64,000 nucleotides of DNA, taken from an uncultured Kordia sp. GTDB lineage: Bacteria > Bacteroidota > Bacteroidia > Flavobacteriales > Flavobacteriaceae. Below, one piece after another: positions 57,219-64,000 of the stretch. The DNA lies in the NCBI RefSeq assembly GCF_947496985.1, contig NZ_CANMEZ010000003.1:248001-312000 (forward strand), written 5' to 3'. Under the pieces are notes generated by a model. It saw nothing but the letters and a program-made list of their open reading frames with translations. It ran no database searches and was not told the origin of the DNA. A program made the position numbers and the translations under genes. Every line of letters begins with the position of its first letter. Position 1 is the first letter of the stretch.

Positions 57219-57632
57219 TTATTTGGCAAAGACTTCATTTTCATCAGAAAAGGCTTTGAATTCTAATGGATTTCCACTAAAATCAAAGACAAACATTGTC
57301 CGTTGTTCGCCCACTTGTCCAGCATATCGTGTTTGTGGTTTTACTACAAATTCAATATTATTTGCTTCAAAAACGTGATGTAAGGTTTCAAACTGAGCAA
57401 TTGTAAGTACACAACCAAAATGCGGAATCGGAACATTCACTCCATCAACTTTTCCACAGTAATCTAATTTTGGAAAATTCTCACTTACATGACCAGATAA
57501 TTGATGTCCGTAAAAGTCAAAATCGATCCAGTTTTCAGTTGATCTGCCTTCCGTACAACCTAATAATTCAATGTAAAACTTACGAGTAGAAACAATGTCT
57601 TTTATTTTAAATGCGTAATGAAAAATGTTCAT
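57219..57632 (-). CDS. VOC superfamily (glyoxalase-like) protein
   Basis: 137 aa, a single vicinal-oxygen-chelate module pair. NIFHYAFKIKDIVSTRKFYIELLGCTEG at the start and FVFDFSGNPLEFKAF at the end are typical. The first metal-type His is in FHYAFKI and the closing Glu in LEFKAF. The closest remembered annotation is glyoxalase/bleomycin-resistance-like dioxygenase. It is the first gene of a probable two-gene minus-strand unit with the hydroxylase. Confidence 0.8.
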   Translation of the reverse strand: MNIFHYAFKIKDIVSTRKFYIELLGCTEGRSTENWIDFDFYGHQLSGHVSENFPKLDYCGKVDGVNVPIPHFGCVLTIAQFETLHHVFEANNIEFVVKPQTRYAGQVGEQRTMFVFDFSGNPLEFKAFSDENEVFAK

Positions 57633-57804
57633 GAACTATGAATTCGATTATATTATTCTTTAAAAATAAGCGAAAGATTAATGGTATACAACCTAAATAG
57701 TACAATGTGTTTAGATATCAATTTTTAATCATTAGAAAATACTTAGATGTAACACTATCTTATTTTTTTGTATTTTGTAAATGAAATAACCAAAGCTTCT
57801 TTTT

Positions 57805-60003
57805 TTGAAATTTAAATTAATACCTACCATTGTATGTTTCTTTTCTCTGTTCTTCTCGCAAGGTCAGGATATAGATAGCTTAGCTATAAAAGATAGTATA
57901 CATAAGTATTCTTATAAAATTGAAGCTAGCTTTAGCAATTATAACTATAAAAAAACATTAGAAGCTGCAAATAAAGCAATTGAATTTGCAGAACAGATTG
58001 ATGATTACTATAATTTGTCAATATTGTACAATGATTTAGGTTTGGTGTATGAAAGTTTTTCTGAATTTGATAAATCAAAATCGAATTATCTTAAAGCCCT
58101 AAAATATGGGAAGCTAGTAAAAAATGACACACTTAAGAGTTGGTATTATAATAACTTAGGAAACATTTATTCAGAAGGTTATAAAAATACTGATTCTGCT
58201 CTTTTCTATTATAATGAGTCTTTAAAAATTGGGGTGAAACTCAAAGATACTGCCGAAATTTTCACACCAGTTTTAAATATTGGTTGGACTTATATGGATT
58301 TAAAAAAATATGATACTGCGTATCCATATTTGATAGATTCAGAAAAGATGATCAATACAAAACACGGTGATATTTCAGCAAAAGCACAAATTAATTTTTT
58401 ACTTGGACGTTATCACATGCATGAAGGAAATTACGAATTGGCTGATAGCTATTTTAAAGAGTCAATTTTTCATGCAGAAAATGAAAAAAGGCTATTTGAA
58501 CTAACAGAAATCTACAAATCATATGCAGAATTGGCTCAAAAGCAAGAGAAACCAAATGAAGCTTACACACGATTAGAAAAACATTTAAACTATAAAGACT
58601 CGCTATACAATAAGAATAAACTTCGCGAGTTACAAAATGCGCAAATAAAATTTGAAGTAGCAGAGATTAAGAAGAATTATAAACTTGTAGAAACGGAAAA
58701 GAAAGACCAAGCTATCATTTTACAACAATCACAACAAATATCTTATATATTGATGATAGCAGGTTTTATTTTGATTCTTTTACTGATAAATATGTTTAAG
58801 AATTACAAATTCAGAAACAAAGCACTGGCCAAGCTACGCTTAAAAAATTCAGAATTGCGAACAGCAAAAGAAGAAGCCGAGCAACAAGCCAATTTAAAAT
58901 CACAGTTCTTTTCTACGGTAAGTCACGAATTGCGAACACCTTTGTATGGAGTAGTTGGTTTAACGTCTTTACTTTCAGAAGATTTCCCAAATTTGAAAGA
59001 AAATGAGAACTTTAAATCATTAAAATTTTCTAGTAAATATTTATTGTCTTTGATCAATAATGTTCTTCAAATTAATAAGATAGAATCCAAAAGCGTAAAG
59101 CTTGAACGAATACCTTTTAACATTCGCAATTTAGTAAATGAAGTCGTAAACTCATTTGGTTTTGCAATCAATCAGAATGAAAATACAGTACATAAGGAAA
59201 TTGATACTAAGATTCCAGAAATATTGCTTGGTGATTCAGTGCGATTGTCTCAAATATTAATGAATTTAATTGGGAATGCTATCAAATTTACAGAATCAGG
59301 AAACATCTGGATTCAGTTAAATTTAGTAGAAATTGACGCTAATAAGCATACCATAAAGTTTACTATTAAAGATGATGGTTTGGGAATCCCTGAAGAGAAA
59401 CAAATTGCAATTTTTGATAAATTTGTTCAGTTACGACCAATTGAAAAAAACTATCAAGGAACAGGTTTAGGATTGCCAATTGTAAAGCGTTTACTGGAAT
59501 TGTTTAAAAGTGATATAACACTAGAAAGTAAAGAAAATGAAGGTGCAAAGTTTACATTTACTATTGTTTTTGAAGAAAGTAAAGAATTATTAGAACAATC
59601 GCCGTTTATTACAGATAATACGATTGATGCTGATAAAAAGAACATATTAGTAGTAGATGATAACAAAATTAATCGGGTAGTAACAAAGCGTATTTTAAAA
59701 AGAAAAGGCTATCAATGTGATGTTGCAGAAGATGGTTTTGAAGCGTTGGAAAAGTTAAAAAACAAAGCATATCATTTAATTTTGATGGATATTAACATGC
59801 CAAAAATTAATGGAATTGATACAACAAAACAAATCCGTCAATTGAAGATTGAAACACCAATTATAGCATTAACTGCGGTTGAAGAAGATCAAATTAAAGA
59901 TAAAATATATGATGCAGGAATGAATGACTTCATTATAAAACCATATGATATTGAAGAGTTTCATCAAATTATCTTGAAAAATTTATATGTAAACCTTATA
60001 TAA
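57805..60003 (+). CDS. TPR-containing hybrid histidine kinase
   Basis: 732 aa. It starts at a TTG: an in-frame TAA at 57787 excludes anything upstream, and the TTG opens a signal peptide (LIPTIVCFFSLFFSQGQ), whereas the next ATG is about 160 residues in. Then about five TPR units (to residue 290), a membrane helix (ISYILMIAGFILILLLINMF), a coiled segment, HisKA with His in FFSTVSHELRTPLYGVVGL, HATPase (LMNLIGNAIKFTESG, GTGLGLPIVKRLLELF) and a C-terminal receiver (NILVVDDNKINRVV, Asp in LILMDINMPKINGID). No output domain, so phosphate must pass to another protein. Confidence 0.88.
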   Translation: MKFKLIPTIVCFFSLFFSQGQDIDSLAIKDSIHKYSYKIEASFSNYNYKKTLEAANKAIEFAEQIDDYYNLSILYNDLGLVYESFSEFDKSKSNYLKALKYGKLVKNDTLKSWYYNNLGNIYSEGYKNTDSALFYYNESLKIGVKLKDTAEIFTPVLNIGWTYMDLKKYDTAYPYLIDSEKMINTKHGDISAKAQINFLLGRYHMHEGNYELADSYFKESIFHAENEKRLFELTEIYKSYAELAQKQEKPNEAYTRLEKHLNYKDSLYNKNKLRELQNAQIKFEVAEIKKNYKLVETEKKDQAIILQQSQQISYILMIAGFILILLLINMFKNYKFRNKALAKLRLKNSELRTAKEEAEQQANLKSQFFSTVSHELRTPLYGVVGLTSLLSEDFPNLKENENFKSLKFSSKYLLSLINNVLQINKIESKSVKLERIPFNIRNLVNEVVNSFGFAINQNENTVHKEIDTKIPEILLGDSVRLSQILMNLIGNAIKFTESGNIWIQLNLVEIDANKHTIKFTIKDDGLGIPEEKQIAIFDKFVQLRPIEKNYQGTGLGLPIVKRLLELFKSDITLESKENEGAKFTFTIVFEESKELLEQSPFITDNTIDADKKNILVVDDNKINRVVTKRILKRKGYQCDVAEDGFEALEKLKNKAYHLILMDINMPKINGIDTTKQIRQLKIETPIIALTAVEEDQIKDKIYDAGMNDFIIKPYDIEEFHQIILKNLYVNLI

Positions 60004-60571
60004 AATACGCACTTCCGTAGACGTATACACTGCACAAAATCAATTCTCCAATAAAAATACTAATGGCAAAAATAATAGGATTAATCTTCATCGCGCCAGC
60101 TGTATAACAAATTAAATCTGTTGGCACAAAAGGGAAAAAAGCCCAAAAAATGATAAACAACGGACCGTATTTTCCAGAAAGTTTCTCTTTGACAAGGTTT
60201 GTAGTTTTCGTATTCTTATCAAACAGTTTGGAAAAGCCCAATTTGTCTGAGAAATAATATACAATCATAGAAGATATCACAATTCCGATAACAGAAAGTA
60301 AAAGAACCAAAAATAAATCATTAGGAAAAAGAAAAACACCCGCAAAAATTAACGCCGTACTTGGTAGCATTACAAATCCTCTGATGAGGTGACAGAAAAA
60401 GAAAATTGCCAAACCGTAGTTTCCATACGCTTGAATATGTGTTGCGATATTTTCTCTGGAAAACGTTTCTGGATAGATAAAATTGTATGCTATAAAAGCA
60501 ATAATGAGTAGTATCCAAAAGCGTCTAAAAAACGTGATGTAACTTTCTTTCATTGATGATTCAGAATTCAA
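59996..60571 (-). CDS. TVP38/TMEM64 (VTT/DedA-like) membrane protein
   Basis: 191 aa with about five or six helices. The SNARE-associated/VTT motif region is visible: GLAIFFFCHLIRGFVMLPSTAL, FAGVFLFPNDLFLVLLLSVIG, and KYGPLFIIFWAFFPFVPTDLICYTAGAM. The family is thought to act in lipid scrambling or transport. The stop overlaps the kinase gene by 8 bases in convergent orientation. Start could also be 18 bases in (MKESYITFF). Confidence 0.85.
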   Translation of the reverse strand: MNSESSMKESYITFFRRFWILLIIAFIAYNFIYPETFSRENIATHIQAYGNYGLAIFFFCHLIRGFVMLPSTALIFAGVFLFPNDLFLVLLLSVIGIVISSMIVYYFSDKLGFSKLFDKNTKTTNLVKEKLSGKYGPLFIIFWAFFPFVPTDLICYTAGAMKINPIIFAISIFIGELILCSVYVYGSAYFI

Positions 60572-60662
60572 TACGCATAGTAGACGATAAAGCTACAGAA
60601 ATGTTACGGAAAACGCAGATTAATTTAAAGTTAATATTTTGAACTCACTTAATACAAGTGAT

Positions 60663-61616
60663 TTAGGTAGTAAAGGTCAATTCCATCTTAATATCACCAC
60701 GTGCATACGGATTATTTTCTTCAATAGGAATTTCAACAAAACCATATTTCTCATAAATATACAGTGCATTTTTTAGCTTTCGACTAGAGTAGAGTAGGAG
60801 TTTTTGAAAATTTTGTGCTTTGGAAAAATCTAAGCAATGTTGTAATAGTTGTTGCCCAATTTTTTTACCTCTAAAAGAAACCGAAACTGCCATTTTACTC
60901 AATTCAAATATTCCATCTTCTATTTTGATTAATGCTACAGTTCCTGCTATTTGATCTCCTATTTTTGCAAAAAAGATATGACCGCCATTGTCAATGATAT
61001 ATGTTTTTGCCTGACTTAATACTTCTTCGTCATGAGGTTCAACATAAAAGAATGTTTCTAACCATTCGATATTTAAATCATAAAAATCTGTAGCATATTT
61101 TTCGTCAAACGGAATGATAGAAACGGTTACTTTTTCAGATTTTTTAATGTGTTCAAGCATCATTATGCTCATATCTTTTTGAGAAAACTTACTTTCCAAT
61201 TTATCCAAATGTTCTACTAATGAACCTGACGAATGTGTTGTGTATTTTTGTAATACTTCATACATACGATTCCAAACGGGAATGATTCGAATTAAGAGTT
61301 GTTCTCCTTTTGGAGATAAGCAAATGTTCTTTTTGCGCTTATCTTGATCATCGGCTTTTATGATGATTAATTCTTTCTTTACTAGTTTATTTAATGTTTG
61401 GGTAATAGCAGGTTGCGATACATGTAACACTTCTCTAAGTTCTGTGTTTGTCACTTTGTTTTCTAGCGAGATTAATTTGAAAACAGGAAATAAATACGGA
61501 TCAAAGTCAATAGCAAGTGCATCATACACTTTTTGTGTTTCTTTCATCATGTATTCACTCAAACGAGTTAAGCGTGAACCAATTCCTATTTCTCTAAAAC
61601 TACGTAATGCATCCAT
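60663..61616 (-). CDS. MarR-GNAT fusion: HTH regulator with acetyltransferase domain
   Basis: 317 aa. Residues 1-145 are a MarR-type winged helix (KLISLENKVTNTELREVLHVS, AITQTLNKLVKKELIIIKAD, DDQDKRKKNICLSPKGEQLL). Residues 165-315 are a GNAT N-acetyltransferase (MAVSVSFRGKKIGQQLLQHCL, acetyl-CoA motif RGKKIGQQLL, YEKYGFVEIP). Such fusions are known in many bacteria; the substrate and ligand are unknown. A neighbour of hutG, with 71 bases between the two genes. Confidence 0.85.
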   Translation of the reverse strand: MDALRSFREIGIGSRLTRLSEYMMKETQKVYDALAIDFDPYLFPVFKLISLENKVTNTELREVLHVSQPAITQTLNKLVKKELIIIKADDQDKRKKNICLSPKGEQLLIRIIPVWNRMYEVLQKYTTHSSGSLVEHLDKLESKFSQKDMSIMMLEHIKKSEKVTVSIIPFDEKYATDFYDLNIEWLETFFYVEPHDEEVLSQAKTYIIDNGGHIFFAKIGDQIAGTVALIKIEDGIFELSKMAVSVSFRGKKIGQQLLQHCLDFSKAQNFQKLLLYSSRKLKNALYIYEKYGFVEIPIEENNPYARGDIKMELTFTT

Positions 61617-61687
61617 TTGAATAACTGTTTATATAAGTGGTTATGTAAAATTATGAAGTTCTAGTATAATTTCCAAATAGGAATGAA

Positions 61688-62704
61688 TTATTTACGCATA
61701 AAATCTGTGATAATGTAGCTTAAGAGTTTTCCAATTCGATACATTTCGTCTGCATCATTCTCGTTTGGTGCTGCTTCACATAAGTGTAAATATGCTGCAT
61801 TTCTATGTTTTCCAAAGAAAGAAGCAAAAGCTCTAGCTTGATTGGTACTAAAACCGCTTGGTGTCATGGCACTGCTAGGAACATTTTCAATAGAATCACA
61901 ATCGATTTCTACACCAAATGGGCGATTGTTTATAAAATTCAGTGCACGATTCATTTGAAAAGAAAATCCTTGTTCTTGCCTAATTTCAATACTTTCAAAA
62001 GTATTGTACTGCAAACGATCCGAATAGGTTTCTAAAATGTTGAAAATCTTTTTTGAAGTATAGTTTTCATGCAACCCAAACATAAAATAGTTGTGCAGAA
62101 AACATCTTTTAAACGCATAACTAAAACCATTTCCGCTATGTCTACCTTCTAACGATCGAAAGTCGGTATGTGCATCAAAATTTACAACATTAATGGCTTC
62201 GCTTTTACCAAGTGAAGTTCCTTTAATATTTCCGTATGCATTATTATGTCCACCACCAATAATGATCGGTTTTTTACCTGCTTTTACAATTTGAAAAATT
62301 AAATAACTAACTTCTTCATCAACTTTATTGACTAAATAGGAAAGTTGTTCGTGGTAATCAACCGTTGTTGGATCTAAACTTTTAGCAGCTTCCATTAAAG
62401 CAGGAAACTCTAAATGCCCTAAAACTAACATCCTTTTTCCTTTATTAATAGCGTTGTCTTGCGTATTTAGTAATGAACTTAAAACGGCTTTCCAAGCACT
62501 AGTAGCACCAGCTTTTCCACGATTTGCTCTAATTCCAATATCTTCAGAAATTCCTACTAATACATATTTAGCTTCACGCTGTTTCAATTGATCCACTAAG
62601 TTTTCTTGTGAAGAAAGTGTATCTACTTTTTCACCAAATTTAGTTTCGCCTTTGCGTGCGCTTATGAAAGTTTCAAGTGTAGCTCTAGTGTAAAGTTGTA
62701 GCAT
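61688..62704 (-). CDS. hutG: Formimidoylglutamase (arginase family)
   Basis: 338 aa of the ureohydrolase fold. The binuclear Mn site is visible: IIGGGHNNAYGNIKG (His), VNFDAHTDFRSLEGRHSGNG (Asp/His/Asp) and GVEIDCDSIENVPSSAM (Asp/Asp). The family breaks formiminoglutamate into glutamate and formamide in histidine degradation. Other Bacteroidetes ureohydrolases of similar length exist, so hutG is a likely rather than certain name. No other hut genes are in the window. Confidence 0.8.
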   Translation of the reverse strand: MLQLYTRATLETFISARKGETKFGEKVDTLSSQENLVDQLKQREAKYVLVGISEDIGIRANRGKAGATSAWKAVLSSLLNTQDNAINKGKRMLVLGHLEFPALMEAAKSLDPTTVDYHEQLSYLVNKVDEEVSYLIFQIVKAGKKPIIIGGGHNNAYGNIKGTSLGKSEAINVVNFDAHTDFRSLEGRHSGNGFSYAFKRCFLHNYFMFGLHENYTSKKIFNILETYSDRLQYNTFESIEIRQEQGFSFQMNRALNFINNRPFGVEIDCDSIENVPSSAMTPSGFSTNQARAFASFFGKHRNAAYLHLCEAAPNENDADEMYRIGKLLSYIITDFMRK

Positions 62705-62830
62705 AGGTTTTGATCGATTGCGTATTGCTAATTTACACTTTTATATGAATGAAATCCATTTCTTGAAAAGATTATTTTATGTTTAGTTAGACTAAAATTA
62801 AGATAAAAACGTTGTGACTAAAACTACTTT

Positions 62831-63865
62831 ATGCTGCAAACAATACAAATATTAGCATTAATCCAAGGGCTCTTTTTATTAATTGTAATATTTAAGAATA
62901 AAAAGCAATACAAATCAACAGTGTTTTGGTTGTTTGTGGGCAGTATTGCAGCTTTACAATTGTACATTTTAGGAGATGATGATAACAATCTATTTTTCGA
63001 GGATACAGATTTATTTCTCTTTGATATTACGTTGTTTGCCACGTTTTTATTTCTTTTCATAACCTATAAAACAAAACCAGAAAAGACTTTTTCAAAAAGA
63101 GATCTTTTGTATTTTATTCCAAATATAGCATACTTGATTATAGAAATTTTAGAATCGAAAACTATGTCAAATGGAGTTTTAATTGAATTTTTAGAATTGG
63201 TTATAGAGCTTACATTTTTAAGTTATTTTATTGCTATTGCAAAAATGTTATTTGACTCTAAATCTGAGAAATGGATGCTGTATTTTTTAATCCCAATGAT
63301 AACTGTGATCAGTTTTTCTATTGGTGGTGAGGTGACTACACTACTCAGTTTTCCTGAATTTTGGTTATTTGGCGATCAATATTTTAATAGTTCTATGATC
63401 ATATTAGTTGCATTTTTATATTATTCATTCAGCTTTAAACTCATTATTTCGCCAAGAGAAGTTTTACCTAGTGTAAAACCATCAAAATATAAAACATCAA
63501 GTTTAGCTGTTCGTGAATTTTCAAGTTATCAAAAAGAATTAATTCGCTTAATGGAAAAAGAAGAATTATACAAACAGGCAAAGCTATCTATTCATGATGT
63601 TGCGCGCACACTTTCAGTTCCAAGGCAACATATTTCAGAGGTTTTAAACGTGCATATGAATGTAAGTTTTCAAGATTTTATCAATCAGTATAGAGTGAAT
63701 GCATTTATCAATTGTTTACAAAAGGAACAATATGCGCATTATACACTGTTTGGAATCGCAAATGAGGTTGGTTTCAATTCAAAATCATCATTCAACACTA
63801 CATTCAAGAAAATCAAAGGATTAACTCCTTCAGAGTATAAAAAAACGCTACTTGTCGTTTCTTAA
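62831..63865 (+). CDS. AraC-type regulator with N-terminal membrane domain
   Basis: 344 aa. The first 210 residues contain about seven hydrophobic helices (TIQILALIQGLFLLIVIF, YFIPNIAYLIIEI, FLSYFIAIAKMLFD, MILVAFLYYSFSF). The C-terminal 100 form the double HTH of AraC (LSIHDVARTLSVPRQHISEVLN, FQDFINQYRVNAFINCL, FGIANEVGFNSKSSFNTTFK). Membrane-bound HTH regulators of this layout are common in flavobacteria. The target is unknown; it diverges from hutG over 126 bases. Confidence 0.85.
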   Translation: MLQTIQILALIQGLFLLIVIFKNKKQYKSTVFWLFVGSIAALQLYILGDDDNNLFFEDTDLFLFDITLFATFLFLFITYKTKPEKTFSKRDLLYFIPNIAYLIIEILESKTMSNGVLIEFLELVIELTFLSYFIAIAKMLFDSKSEKWMLYFLIPMITVISFSIGGEVTTLLSFPEFWLFGDQYFNSSMIILVAFLYYSFSFKLIISPREVLPSVKPSKYKTSSLAVREFSSYQKELIRLMEKEELYKQAKLSIHDVARTLSVPRQHISEVLNVHMNVSFQDFINQYRVNAFINCLQKEQYAHYTLFGIANEVGFNSKSSFNTTFKKIKGLTPSEYKKTLLVVS

Positions 63866-63954
63866 AAAATGTTCAGAATGCGCATACTGAGCGCTAAGCA
63901 TATATTTTAAAAGATAATACATACGTTATTTGATGGTAACAAAACCACAAGTAT

Positions 63955-64000
63955 ATGAATGTATTATTTTCTATGAAAACTTATCTTTTAATTGGATTAC
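63955..64000 (+). CDS. Start of a further gene, cut by the window edge
   Basis: ATG at 63955, with an in-frame ATG at 63973, opens MNVLLFSMKTYLLIGL, the beginning of a hydrophobic (signal-like) N-terminus. Too short to identify; the gene may start at either ATG. Confidence 0.35.
   Translation, partial: MNVLFSMKTYLLIGL

Overview
The window is AT-rich DNA from a member of Bacteroidetes, most likely Flavobacteriaceae (a Kordia-like genome is my best guess; the genus is inference). The basis is the menaquinone gene set menD/B/A/C/E in flavobacterial style, the S1 protein and DUF2853 gene next to menD, -7 promoter boxes of the form TAnnTTTG, RiPP leaders of the KSLxLNKKxIS type, LytTR/LytS pairs, and many secreted proteins and lipoproteins of unknown function. 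No rRNA, tRNA, prophage, IS element or CRISPR array was seen.

Layout. (1) 1-31.4 kb: a dispersed menaquinone locus. menD, menB, menA, menC and menE all lie on the + strand. Accessory genes separate them: DUF2853, a CvfB-type S1 protein, secreted and membrane proteins, a C1B peptidase, a DUF695/RraB-like protein, two tandem secreted paralogs, a metal-dependent hydrolase, a CPBP membrane protease, and a 13-kb minus-strand block. That block holds an intact and a Cys-less DUF3857/transglutaminase-like protein, a lanthipeptide-like precursor, and three tandem MG2 (alpha-2-macroglobulin-like) paralogs of about 830-850 aa. An array of nine 8-bp repeats abuts the menC start codon. (2) 31.7-38.4 kb: a LytTR regulator/LytS kinase pair diverging from an ABC ATPase and an ABC-2 permease fused to an M1 peptidase. 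The fusion gene is frameshifted at an A8 tract. (3) 38.5-43.7 kb: a carboxyltransferase, then a probable electrophile/quinone-stress cluster of DoxX-like protein, FMN reductase, MarR regulator and two pirins, with a shared palindrome in front of the first operon and of the first pirin. (4) 43.9-48.5 kb: GH17 enzyme, FadH-like flavoenzyme, TraB/GumN lipoprotein and a small membrane protein. (5) 48.7-53.6 kb: ECF sigma and anti-sigma genes convergent with two tandem RiPP precursors and with a TPR lipoprotein plus two DUF4331-type proteins. (6) 53.9-64 kb: EttA, a PLD-like protein, Asp/Asn hydroxylase, VOC protein, a TPR hybrid histidine kinase, a TVP38 protein, a MarR-GNAT fusion, formimidoylglutamase and an AraC-type membrane regulator.

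Points most worth following up: three orphan lanthipeptide-like precursors, one of 54 aa, two of them sharing a palindrome at identical spacing from their start codons; the menC 8-bp repeat array; the MarR-linked palindromes; the A8 frameshift in the transporter-peptidase fusion; and the transglutaminase-like/MG2 block.
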